Assembly (NCBI GenBank): GCA_012862575.1
Contig: BLSF01000023.1
Location: forward strand, 124,001 to 188,000
Length of the DNA: 64,000 nucleotides
Source: Parietichytrium sp. I65-24A
Lineage: Eukaryota; Sar; Bigyra; Thraustochytrida; Thraustochytriidae
Direction: 5' to 3'
Position 1 is the first letter of the stretch, and each line of letters opens with the position of its first letter. Under the pieces are notes generated by a model. The model searched no databases and was not told the origin of the DNA. It saw only the letters and a program-made list of their open reading frames with translations. The position numbers and the translations under genes were made by a program. Of this stretch, positions 28,712 to 37,819 are shown one piece after another.

Positions 28712-31444
28712 ATGAAGGTGGCGGCGACGGTGTTGGCGACGATGGCGGCGCACAACGCGAAGGCGCAGGCGCCGTCGATGACGCCGCACGCGCACGCGGC
28801 GAACAGGCTGGGGAAGAACGCTAATGCAAACTGGGTGGCCGCGGCGGCGCCGGGAGTGGCCCCCTCGGCGGAGAGGGACATTGTGCCCGGACAGAGCAAG
28901 GCGGAGACGGCGGCGGAGGAATGGAAGTCCACGGTGACGCTGTCGCCGACGCCGCTGTACTCGGTGTTCTCCAAGATCGACTCGGTGTACGATACGGGCG
29001 ACGAAGGGCAAGAGGACGGAGAGAAGGACTTTTTGCCGAATATTGCGGTGAATAGCAGCTGTATCGTGAGCTCGTCGTCGTCGTCGGCTGGCACGTTTTG
29101 CAGACTGAGTGACGACGAGAATCAAAGGATTGCGACGGCCTCGGAGGAGGACCCGTTTATACTGGTGGACCTGGAGGATCTGTTTTTTGTGGACATTCTG
29201 TCGTTCGCGGTGAATGTGGACTCGGTTTCGTCTCATTCCAAACTGGCGGTGGGCTGCTTAAACTCCACGCACCCGGATTTGATCAAGACGGACGGCTCGC
29301 TGCTGCCGTTCTCCTGGCAAAAGTCGGTCCTGCAAAACAGCGGCAACTACTCGTTCCACGTGCATGCGCCGTGCCAGTTCGTTCGGCTGCAGAGGAAGAG
29401 CCTCGGCCCGTTGGTCATTGCAAACCTCAAGATCTATGGTGCCAACATTAAAAACCGCGATATTATCGGCTGCCTCTCCGGCCACGAAGGTGAGATATGT
29501 TCGGGCCACGGCTCTTGCGCAAATTCCATTTGCAGCTGCGACCTCGGCTTTGCGGGGCCTAAATGCGAAGACTTCTTCCTCTTTGGACAGACCGTAGCAT
29601 CTCTGGTGCAGGCCGGGGGTCTCGTGTCCGTCTTTGTTTACTTGGTATGGTACTATATGCGGGTGATTCGTGTATCGCCAAAGTCCATCGACGCGCCCGA
29701 CGCAAAGTTCTCGTTATTGGAGTGCGAAAAACCAGAGAATGTTCGCCGAGGAATTTCAACCGGCCTCGAGTCAAATCGCGGCTCGGACGACGAGTCCAGC
29801 TCAGACACTCCGGTGAAACTCACACGCGCGATCAGCACTCCCGCCGCTGTTATGAGGCCAGACAGTAATCCAGCAGAGCACAGCGGCTCGTTGCACTTGC
29901 TCTTCGCCTCCCCTCTCGTGATGGCCGTCAACGGGAAGGAATCCTCTGACGAGAACTATCGCCCTATCCAGGCACTCGATATTTGCAAGGAGCACGCTCT
30001 CCTGCAACAGAGCCTCAGCCGCGCGGCTGGCTTTCAGCATGACCACATCCCTGTAACCGTTTCCACTGCAACCATTGACCAATTTCACACCCTCATGACT
30101 CTCGGAAACGTCCGCTGCTTGCACTTTAGCGGACATTGCACTCGCGACTTTTTGGCCTTCGAGGATGCTAGCTCTCAGCTGCATCAGATCAAAATGCCAA
30201 TGCTGAGACGCCTGCTTCGCAGCACTGTCACCTCCAAGTCCCTCCAAACCCTCCGCATGGTCGTGCTCAATGCTTGTAACAGTGAGAACGCTGCTCTGGA
30301 GTTTGTGCTTGCAGGGGTTCCACATGTTATCGCATACAACAAACGCATTCGTGATTCCACCGCCACCACCTTTACTGGTGCATTGTATCTGTCCCTCGCC
30401 TGCGGCCGCACAGTTCGCGACGCCTTTGAGTCTGCCAAGGAGGCAGTGTACTCGAGCCCGTCGTTCGATCAGAACGAGCTGGACGCCTTTCTCCTGCTCC
30501 CCGAGCGCGGCGACCACACCGAGGTTCTTTGGAAGCATTCGAACGCTATTCACGAAAAGGTACCTCGTTGGCCGCTTGAGGATGGCATGCGTGCACTCCC
30601 ACCCCTCGCAGAGGAGTTTATCGGACGACACGTCGATCTCTGGCAAATTCTTGGAGCGCTCACTCAGCGCAACCGACGCGTGATTGTGGTGAACGGCGAG
30701 TCTGGCATCGGAAAGACCCAACTTGTCACAGCCGTCGGACACCACCTTCATCACCGCCGTAGCGCCCAAGTTTGCCGCGATGGTGTGTTTATTGTGAAGA
30801 CCGGGGCCGATGTAAACGCAACTTCTCTCGTGCAGCTGGCGTCTCTTGTCGACGCTGTCTTCAAGTCAATGTGGCCGCTTTTGACAAGTACTTCGGCAAA
30901 AGACGAAGATTCGAACAGCATTTCTGCTTCTAGCAAGGAGATCCGCGATGTAATGATGTCGGAGAACCTTTCTGACTTTATGGATTCTCTCGAGACTGAA
31001 CCAGATGACAGAATTTTGAGACGGAAAATTGTTGCAAAGGTGAACGTCCTGGCCGACGCTCTCGCCAGCCGAAAGGCAAGGTGCCTCCTGGTGCTGGACG
31101 ATGTGCAAGAGTCCTTGGAGCTGGTATCTTTGTTCCTCGCAAAGTTGCTCGAAGAAGTTCCAGATCTCCGAATCTTGATTACCTCTCCAAATGCATACCA
31201 GCTCCCGCTCGACGTGAACCTGCAGCACTACAACCTTGGGCCTCTCACTCCAGGCGACTCGGCGCTTCTCTTGGTTCGCCACTTGAAGCGCAAGATCATG
31301 GTTGGAGACGAAGAAATTAGCTTGCCTCAACTTGCCGAGCACCCGTTCTTGACTGGAACCAATGGCAACCCGTTTCAAATTATTCGAGCTGCTCGTGAGC
31401 TCGCGTGTAAATCCAATACGAATGCTGCTGTATCCCTACCATAA
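28712..31444 (+). CDS. Transmembrane CHAT-protease/STAND-ATPase receptor with discoidin-like and EGF ectodomain
   Basis: A 910-aa single-exon protein. A short Ala-rich N-terminus (signal-like, cut predicted after AKAQA) precedes a disordered acidic stretch and a galactose-binding/discoidin-like beta domain (about 104-245: FILVDLEDLFFVDILSF ... CQFVRLQRK). Next comes an EGF module (about 254-286, CSGHGSCANSICSCDLGFAG), then one TM helix (about 292-316) followed by positive residues. The cytosolic part holds a Ser-rich linker, a CHAT peptidase domain (about 394-600) and a P-loop STAND/NB-ARC-like ATPase (about 633-905). The CHAT catalytic pair is visible: His475 in CLHFSGHC and Cys522 in VVLNACNSE. 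The ATPase has Walker A GESGIGKTQ (662-670), Walker B LLVLDD (792-797) and LITSP. There are no C-terminal TPR/WD repeats, so sensing is probably extracellular. CHAT enzymes are caspase relatives (separase clan); fusion to STAND ATPases is known in immune and cell-death proteins. The role as a cell-surface switch for a protease is inference. Confidence 0.85.
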   Translation: MKVAATVLATMAAHNAKAQAPSMTPHAHAANRLGKNANANWVAAAAPGVAPSAERDIVPGQSKAETAAEEWKSTVTLSPTPLYSVFSKIDSVYDTGDEGQEDGEKDFLPNIAVNSSCIVSSSSSSAGTFCRLSDDENQRIATASEEDPFILVDLEDLFFVDILSFAVNVDSVSSHSKLAVGCLNSTHPDLIKTDGSLLPFSWQKSVLQNSGNYSFHVHAPCQFVRLQRKSLGPLVIANLKIYGANIKNRDIIGCLSGHEGEICSGHGSCANSICSCDLGFAGPKCEDFFLFGQTVASLVQAGGLVSVFVYLVWYYMRVIRVSPKSIDAPDAKFSLLECEKPENVRRGISTGLESNRGSDDESSSDTPVKLTRAISTPAAVMRPDSNPAEHSGSLHLLFASPLVMAVNGKESSDENYRPIQALDICKEHALLQQSLSRAAGFQHDHIPVTVSTATIDQFHTLMTLGNVRCLHFSGHCTRDFLAFEDASSQLHQIKMPMLRRLLRSTVTSKSLQTLRMVVLNACNSENAALEFVLAGVPHVIAYNKRIRDSTATTFTGALYLSLACGRTVRDAFESAKEAVYSSPSFDQNELDAFLLLPERGDHTEVLWKHSNAIHEKVPRWPLEDGMRALPPLAEEFIGRHVDLWQILGALTQRNRRVIVVNGESGIGKTQLVTAVGHHLHHRRSAQVCRDGVFIVKTGADVNATSLVQLASLVDAVFKSMWPLLTSTSAKDEDSNSISASSKEIRDVMMSENLSDFMDSLETEPDDRILRRKIVAKVNVLADALASRKARCLLVLDDVQESLELVSLFLAKLLEEVPDLRILITSPNAYQLPLDVNLQHYNLGPLTPGDSALLLVRHLKRKIMVGDEEISLPQLAEHPFLTGTNGNPFQIIRAARELACKSNTNAAVSLP

Positions 31445-31646
31445 CAAAGTTAATCATGCCTTTAACCATTTTTGCCTCGAACTTCAGTTTACTTGCCTAT
31501 CCCTCATAAACAACACTCTGCGCTAAATTAGTGCGAAACCAAAATTCAAAAGGAAATATTCTGAGCGACTATTTTACACTATTTCTAAAAATCTACACTC
31601 TTCAGCTGAAGCACGACTCGGGCAAGAATCGCGATTCTCCGTTTCC

Positions 31647-32372
31647 TCACATTCTGCCCATATTATACAGCGTGTCGCGAAGCTGATCCAGCTCTACTTG
31701 AGTCTCCTCTGCTTGATGTCGCTGCCTCGCAAGTTCGGTCGCCAGGACCTCGCTTCTGTACAAAATCTCCTGTTCGAGAGCATCCATTTCTTCAGCGATG
31801 CTTTGCATGCGATAGTTGTCCTCGATCTGACGATCCACTGAGCCCGCAATCACGTCCATCTCGCGGCTCACGTCCTCCGCATGTCTTTGTTCGTAAAACC
31901 TCTGCTCGCTTTCCATTGACTCCCACTGGTACTGATCTTCTTCACCCATCATGTACTCGTCTAGAATGTCGGGATACGGGCTTGCGCAAACGACAATGAC
32001 TACATTTGGACCAGCTTCGCAGGAGACACCTAACTGGGGAAGATGCGCCCCGCGAACTACGGGCTCAATTTGTTCACACATTCTTCCTAGTCTTCCATCG
32101 TCGTAATCTGGCGAAAAGCCGGCTTCTGCTGGGCTCAGTGTGCTCTCTGCCACAGTTTGCGTGAGCCCCTCTCCAACTTTGGGAACATGGTAGTCAAATT
32201 TGTCCCTTCTCTTGCGAAACTTGTCATTGCGAATCTGGACCTGCAGCGCTTCGGCCAGCTCTCGCTTCCTCTCCCTCTCTGCGTTCGCCCTGTCTCTGTC
32301 GCCACCGATAATGTTTCGGCTCACGTTTCCGAACCGAAACCGCTCTCGGTTCAAGCATTCATTCAACAACAT
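31647..32372 (-). CDS. Coiled-coil protein of unknown function
   Basis: A 241-aa charged protein, family not recognised. The N-terminal ~70 residues are basic and helical (DRANAERERKRELAEALQVQ, then RNDKFRKRRDK), like microtubule- or basal-body-associated proteins. The middle (about 80-140) is less regular and includes a hydrophobic PNVVIVVCASPYPDIL. The last 90 residues form a Glu/Gln-rich coiled coil ending in a heptad-like VELDQLRDTLYNMGRM. The start used is the first ATG; five more codons are open upstream from a TTG, and an unrecognised 5' exon is possible because a donor-like GTGAGT lies on this strand near 32420. It converges with the CHAT receptor gene, 202 bp between stops. Confidence 0.6.
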   Translation of the reverse strand: MLLNECLNRERFRFGNVSRNIIGGDRDRANAERERKRELAEALQVQIRNDKFRKRRDKFDYHVPKVGEGLTQTVAESTLSPAEAGFSPDYDDGRLGRMCEQIEPVVRGAHLPQLGVSCEAGPNVVIVVCASPYPDILDEYMMGEEDQYQWESMESEQRFYEQRHAEDVSREMDVIAGSVDRQIEDNYRMQSIAEEMDALEQEILYRSEVLATELARQRHQAEETQVELDQLRDTLYNMGRM

Positions 32373-33615
32373 CTTCGCGCAGCGCAATGTACTCCTTCGC
32401 TTCCCGTGCCCTGGCCACTCACTGCTCGATCACTTTCGAGTTGAGGGTCTGCTGCAAGCAAGCAAGCAAGCAAGCAACAGAGCATTCAACACTTTCTTTA
32501 CACTAATCACGGGCTTTCGGTATCGCTTTCGCTTTCGGTATCGCTATCGATATCAGTATCAGAATCACTTGTTTGCTTCCTCCAGAGCACGCTTGGGCGA
32601 TGGATGCCAGAAGAAAATAATGGACTGTAATTTGATTGTGATCGCACAATGTGGCATGCATCCAACAAACAAACAAACAAACAAAAGCAACGTCCATCTT
32701 TTTCCATCCAAATCCATTTCACACCAGCCAACTCCACTTCTGTGTGCTAGCTAGGACAATCTTAGAGAAAACGTAAAGGTCCAGGAAAGTGCACATATTG
32801 GACGGAGACTCCAAAAGAATCCATTTACACCTACTCCGTCGCGTAATGTCAAGAACCGAGGCAGGGCAGACCTGGTTCTCACTCTCGGGTCCCACTTCCC
32901 TCGCCCACCTAGCTATGATAAACTATAGTCCCCTGCTAACGAACTAGAACGCACACGTTTTACTAGGATCCTGCGTATACCATATATCTCAAGTCTATCC
33001 CAAATGAAGAGTAATACCCAGTACTATGAGTTGCATATTGGGACGCTACTCACCAACTATTGCCACCTATCCAGCTATCTTTATTACTCTACTACTAGTA
33101 ATACACAACCGCCAAGTTTTACATTTTACACGTGCCCTTCCTTGTGCGGCTCGCAAATGATTTCTTTCTTGAAACACAAGGTCTGCAGTGTCGGCAGAGC
33201 ACTACATGTATTGTTCAAATGTGAGTGCACAAGCACTCAATACTCAGTGGTACTCAGAACTCAGAACCAGGCCCCGTAGCGGATTGGGATAAGTGACACA
33301 TCACATCACATCACAGTCGAGCGCCTATTCCTGGCATGCTGTGAACAGCAACGAGGGAGACGAGGGACGAAGAAGACGAAGAGGGAGGAAGGGGAGCACC
33401 TACCTCACTTCCCGGTCGCCTACCACCGTTTACCATCAACTGTAAGAGAAAAGCGGGCGACCTGATTAGAGCAGAGCAAAGTAAAAGCAAAGCAAAAGCC
33501 AAAGCCAAAGCCAAAGCAAAGACAAAGACAAAGACAAAGCACAGGCAACGGTGCGGGAGAGGGCGCGAAGGCAAGGTAAAGAAAGGCAGAAGGGGTGACG
33601 GATAAAGAATAAAGA
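32373..33615. other. Intergenic region with several microsatellites
   Basis: No gene seen. Simple repeats: CAAG units near 32456-32478, a hexamer array of TATCGC/TTTCGC type near 32518-32565, AAAC units near 32664-32690, ATCAC units near 33296-33315, and a purine-rich AAAGCC/AAAGAC array (about 33478-33545) just before the mutase start. The last tract would lie in the 5' UTR and has almost no pyrimidines. Confidence 0.55.
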
Positions 33616-35295
33616 ATGGGTTTCGTGGCAGAGAAAGTGGCGTCGCTCGCGAAGGCGTCGCCCAAGACGGCCGGCTTCGTGTACAGGTATGGGACCGCGG
33701 GGTTCAGGGAGAAAGCGCAGGTGCTGGACTCCGTGTGCGTGCGCATGGGCATGCTTGCATGGCTCAGGGCCAGGAGCACTGAGAGCGCCGTGGGGCTGAT
33801 GGTGACTGCGTCCCACAACCCTGTGGAGGACAATGGTCTCAAGGCTGTGGACCCGGACGGTGGCATGCTCGCGCATGATTGGGAAGAGGTGGCCGTGGAT
33901 CTCGTCAACGCTGAAGACGATGAGGTGGTGAGCGTGCTAGAGTCCATCGCTGCAAAGATGAAGATCGACCTCAGCAAGGGGTGCGAAGACGCGCTGGTTT
34001 TCATCGGAAGGGATACACGTCCTCACAGCGAAAAACTTGCTACTCTTGCAATTCGAGGCGTCGAAGCGGTCGGCGGAACGGTCTCAGATGTGGGGGTGGT
34101 CACCACGCCTCAGCTGCATCACTGCGTTCGGTCTAAGAACCTGCCAGAAGAACTGCACCTTGCATCCGTAGAAGGCTACTACACGAAACTCAGCGAGGCC
34201 TTCCGCAAGCTTGTGAAGGACCGCTCTGCAGCTTCGAGCATGGTTGTGGATGCCGCGTACGGAGTCGGTGGCCCAAAGTTCGTTGACCTCTTGGCAGCAG
34301 TAAACAAAGAGCGCCAAATTCTGAGTGTCGACATCCGCAACTCGCCAACTGGAAAGGCAGAATTGGCCGACGAGGAGGCAGAAAAGTTGAACAATGGTGT
34401 CGGTGCTGAACACGTGCAGAAGAAGCTTGCCTTTCCGGAAGATACTTTGGACTTGCCAAACGAGCAGCTCGTGCGATTCGCAAGCTTTGACGGCGATGCC
34501 GATCGCATCGTTTACTTTCGTGCCTCAGAGGAAAGCAAGCTAAACCTCTTCGACGGAGACAAGATCGCTTGTCTTCTGACCTTCTTCATCCAAAAGCAGC
34601 TCGCCAAGCTTCCTTCTGAGGTGACAAAGGACATCACGCTGGCCTGCATTCAGACTGCCTATGCTAACGGGGCTTCCTCAAAATACATTGTCGAGTCTCT
34701 TGGGGTCGAAGCGCCGCTCACCAAGACTGGTGTCAAGTACCTTCACCACAAGGCGCTCGAGTACGCAATCGGTGTGTACTTTGAGGCCAACGGTCACGGC
34801 ACGGTTCTCTTCAACCAAACCTTCATCAGCAAGGTCCGCGCTGCGGCTCCTTCGCTCAAGGACGACTCTGCCAAGTTGGCTGCAGAAAACATTCTCGCTC
34901 TGGAGCAGCTCATCAATCAGGCCACTGGAGACGCTATGGCTGACTTGCTTGCCGTTGAAGCGGTGCTGATGGTGGAGAACCTCTCTTTGGACGACTGGAA
35001 CAGCATGTACCAGGACTTGCCTTCGAGGCAGCTCAAGTGCACCGTTGCTGATCGCACCGCAATCAAGACAAGTGATGACGAGTCCAAAGTCCTTGCACCA
35101 ACTGCGCTTCAGGACGCAATCGACGAGCTCGTGGGGGAGTATGAAAGTGGGCGCGCTTTCGCAAGGCCATCAGGAACCGAGGATGCTGTCAGAGTCTACG
35201 CTGAGGCATCTACGTCCACCCTCGCTGATGAGCTTGCTCTCAAGGTGTGCCAAGCCGTCTACGACAAAGCGGGTGGAGTTGGAAAGCGCCCATAG
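33616..35295 (+). CDS. AGM1: Phosphoacetylglucosamine mutase (PGM3/AGM1 type)
   Basis: A 559-aa cytosolic enzyme converting N-acetylglucosamine-6-phosphate to the 1-phosphate, the step before UDP-GlcNAc pyrophosphorylase; the product feeds glycosylation, GPI anchors and chitin-like walls. All four alpha-D-phosphohexomutase elements are present: the phosphoserine loop VTASHNPVEDNGLK (Ser66), the Mg-binding FDGDADRIVYF (near 289-299), the sugar-binding VYFEANGHGT, and the phosphate-binding RPSGTEDAVRVYAEA near the C-terminus. The Asn after the Ser-His pair and the FEANGHGT motif separate this subgroup from glucose phosphomutases. Full length for the family (about 540-560 aa). The ATG at 33616 gives the typical GFVYRYGTAGFR entry. 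Single exon; tail-to-tail with the mitochondrial carrier, 247 bp between stops. Confidence 0.95.
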   Translation: MGFVAEKVASLAKASPKTAGFVYRYGTAGFREKAQVLDSVCVRMGMLAWLRARSTESAVGLMVTASHNPVEDNGLKAVDPDGGMLAHDWEEVAVDLVNAEDDEVVSVLESIAAKMKIDLSKGCEDALVFIGRDTRPHSEKLATLAIRGVEAVGGTVSDVGVVTTPQLHHCVRSKNLPEELHLASVEGYYTKLSEAFRKLVKDRSAASSMVVDAAYGVGGPKFVDLLAAVNKERQILSVDIRNSPTGKAELADEEAEKLNNGVGAEHVQKKLAFPEDTLDLPNEQLVRFASFDGDADRIVYFRASEESKLNLFDGDKIACLLTFFIQKQLAKLPSEVTKDITLACIQTAYANGASSKYIVESLGVEAPLTKTGVKYLHHKALEYAIGVYFEANGHGTVLFNQTFISKVRAAAPSLKDDSAKLAAENILALEQLINQATGDAMADLLAVEAVLMVENLSLDDWNSMYQDLPSRQLKCTVADRTAIKTSDDESKVLAPTALQDAIDELVGEYESGRAFARPSGTEDAVRVYAEASTSTLADELALKVCQAVYDKAGGVGKRP

Positions 35296-35542
35296 GCGTT
35301 TTCGCGCCACCCTGCACAGGCAGCGAATGAGGTTCCTGTGCTAACATCCCGACTACCAGGATTCGGAAGAATATAGAACATACAAGCATCCCGTCTGACC
35401 TCTTCTAACTTCATAAAGTAGGCATGAGCAGTGAACTAGAACATCCATTTTCTTTCTCTCAACACACACATTCTAACAAAGCAATACATTCAAACATCAA
35501 CAGAGGCGTACGGGGGTTTTCACACACAAAGGGACTATTGTT

Positions 35543-36424
35543 CTAACCAAATCGGGAGGGACCTTGGCTGAGCTTTGACATCTGCTCAAAGGCAAGAAAG
35601 AAGGAAAGAGACCACGGGGCCATCCGAACCCAAGTTGTCAGCCATCCCTTGTACAAGGCTAAAACGCCCTCTTCGCGGACGGTCTTCGTAAAGCAGTCCC
35701 ATGTAGATCTATACAACACACCTTTGCCAGTTTTCAGATCGACGGGTTGGCTCATGAATCTGGTCTTGGCCACGTCGAAAGGGGTGCCGAGCGTTGCGGC
35801 TACGAGCCCTGCGCATGCACTGCTCATGGCATGAAGTGCTGGTCCGTCCTTAACGCCATATTGCCGGAATGTGCGCTTCGCCGCGTCATAGGTGGTGAGA
35901 TCACCAAGCTGGACAAATGCTGCTCGATTACAATTCGGAGCCCAACCACGCCACATGCCCGCAAGCCCTCCTTCAGCGTATAGAACTTTTACTGCAGCGC
36001 CAGTCGAATGAAACCTGGGATTAGGCTTGCTTCGCTCAAGCTGCATGGTCACTTTGACCAAATCAGTGGGGCTCGCGATGAACTGAGCAATGAACCCTGC
36101 TGACATCCCGCACGCCACACCTTTCCACAGCGGGAAATGGCCATTCGCATCAACACCGCCCCAGACGTTGTCACGAAGGCTTTGGTACAGCGCCACTCGC
36201 GATCCGCTGAAGAACACATGTCGAAGACAGGCCGGCGCCAAGCCTTGGTAAAACCCTGCCCATCCTTCCCGCGCCGCGAGCTCCTTGGCTACGCTGATCG
36301 CCGACCTGCTCGCTTGGCGGCCGCCTTCGCCGCCCTTTTGCAGTCTGCTCTTCACCACGTCCAGCGGGAACGTGAGCGTTTCCGCAAAGCACGCTGCCCC
36401 TGCGCTCAGCACGCAGGTCTCCAT
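35543..36424 (-). CDS. Mitochondrial carrier, UCP4 (SLC25A27)-like
   Basis: A 293-aa inner-mitochondrial-membrane carrier with the usual three repeats of about 95 residues, each with a PxDxxK-type signature: TFPLDVVKSRLQ, SPTDLVKVTMQ and TPFDVAKTRFMSQP. The C-terminal block, from GKGVLYRSTWDCFTKTVREE through LYKGWLTTWVRMAPWS, is characteristic of the UCP4 branch of uncoupling proteins, which move anions and protons and dissipate the proton gradient. Length is normal. The ATG at 36424 gives a compact family-like start (METCVLSAGAACFAE); the open frame continues upstream 34 codons to a GTG through a repetitive VWQVWQ stretch, which is not expected to be translated. Confidence 0.92.
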   Translation of the reverse strand: METCVLSAGAACFAETLTFPLDVVKSRLQKGGEGGRQASRSAISVAKELAAREGWAGFYQGLAPACLRHVFFSGSRVALYQSLRDNVWGGVDANGHFPLWKGVACGMSAGFIAQFIASPTDLVKVTMQLERSKPNPRFHSTGAAVKVLYAEGGLAGMWRGWAPNCNRAAFVQLGDLTTYDAAKRTFRQYGVKDGPALHAMSSACAGLVAATLGTPFDVAKTRFMSQPVDLKTGKGVLYRSTWDCFTKTVREEGVLALYKGWLTTWVRMAPWSLSFFLAFEQMSKLSQGPSRFG

Positions 36425-36609
36425 CTGCAAAACCGTCTGTCCCTTTCCTGCCTGCGCCAATGCAAAACTTCGAAAGTTGCACACTTGCCATACTTGCCAC
36501 ACTTGCCACAGCCAAACGTTTGCCACTCTTCACGCAGACCAGACTCTAGTCTCTAGCCGCATGCTTACCTGTTCGTTCTGTTCGTCGCCCACTCGGTCCA
36601 CGTCGGTCC

Positions 36610-36618
36610 TGACTGTGA
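36610..36618. promoter_or_regulatory. TGACWGTGA motif 186 bp upstream of the carrier start
   Basis: Exact TGACTGTGA, followed by GTACCG. It lies 186 bp from the minus-strand ATG at 36424. A regulatory role is inferred from recurrence in intergenic DNA. Confidence 0.35.
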
Positions 36619-37289
36619 GTACCGTGGTACGGAGAGTACGGAGAGTACGGAGTACCACCCGGTTCAATCGCAAGGTCGCCGCTATTCTGAGTCGACTGCA
36701 AGGAGCTTCGAGACCTTGTGCGAGGTTTGCCCGGACGCGATGTGGCTCGGCAATTTCCTGCTTCGATTTCGGTTTCGATTCAATTGGCAGATGTAAGAGA
36801 ACCATCTCTGAAGTAGTGTTCGTTCTCTTCTGAATTCTGAATTCTGAATTATGTATTCTGACATTCTGACCAAGAGACAGAGCCACGCACACAAAGAGAG
36901 AGAGAGAGAGAGAGGCAGACATTTTACATTTTGCAGTGCTCATAGTGTGTTGAGCCGGCCGAGGCTCTTCGTTGTCTGAGTTTCAAACGAAGACCCTTCT
37001 CTTCACTTCTTCTCTTCTCTCGTCCACTACATACTATCACCATCAATTGAAAAAATATCAGACAAACAAAGCCTACAAAGCCAATCAAAGCAATCAAACA
37101 GAGAAAACTGAGAAAACATGAGAAAACAGAAAAAAGAAATGAACAGAGACTTGACTTGCTTTTCCGTTCCGCAGTCCTCGCCGCGTAGCGGTGTGTATAG
37201 AGTAAATACTGACTTTGACTCAGCTCATGGAAGTCTGAGAGTGCAGTGCATGCAAGCGCCAACGGATCTGTGTCAAAATGACTTTTGAT

Positions 37290-37343
37290 TGACTGTGAGA
37301 TCAACAAGATTGACAAAGACATTTACAGTGACAGTGACAGTGA
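37290..37343. promoter_or_regulatory. Cluster of three TGACWGTGA motifs upstream of the LRR protein
   Basis: Exact sites lie at 37290-37298, 37329-37337 and 37335-37343; the last two overlap in an AGTGAC repeat. They are 480-530 bp before the start at 37820. This is the densest cluster in the window apart from the 75-bp repeat. Confidence 0.4.
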
Positions 37344-37819
37344 AGAAAGCAAAAGGTTTTGTAGTTGTACGGTCTTGGTGATGGCGATGACTCTACTGCT
37401 GATTCGAAAGCCACCAAACAATTGCGATCAAATACAGCTATAGCCGGAGAGTGCAGCGTTTCCTGGATTTGGCACTCGATCAGCAGTGGAGAAAGACGAG
37501 CAAAGTACTATACTATACGGAGTTTAGTTTACACTCGGGTGCAAGGCAGACAAGGCAGCCAGGAATCGCAATGCGTTTGTGAGCAAGTGTCCGCTGGCAG
37601 CGACTTGTAGTTAGTAGATTTTCCCGTGTTGGTTGTTTGATCACTCCTGCGCAACATACTTGCTCAGCCGCCAGGAGCCACGGTCGGACTCGGCAGGTTT
37701 GCACGCTACGGCAGAACAAAAGTCTCGAGCGCGCGCACGAACGCCAGCTTGAGGGAGTTGACTCGGAGTCAACCGTGACGCACGGACAAGCGGGGTCAAA
37801 GGCTGATCGGCGTGGCAGA

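Larger units (their letters stand above)
36425..37819. other. Divergent promoter region between the carrier and LRR protein genes
   Basis: No gene seen over 1.4 kb. It contains a short GAGTACGGA repeat near 36629-36652, a GAATTCT repeat near 36831-36850 and a GA run near 36893-36913. TGACWGTGA motifs occur at 36610, 37290, 37329 and 37335. Confidence 0.5.

Noticed and set aside
29801-30769. Long minus-strand frame antisense to the CHAT receptor
   Set aside because: Shadow frame of a conserved sense-strand protein; composition is the reverse reading of CHAT/ATPase motifs.
36425-36526. N-terminal extension of the carrier reading VWQVWQVWQ
   Set aside because: Starts at GTG and derives from a TTGCCACAC-type repeat; the ATG at 36424 gives a normal carrier start.
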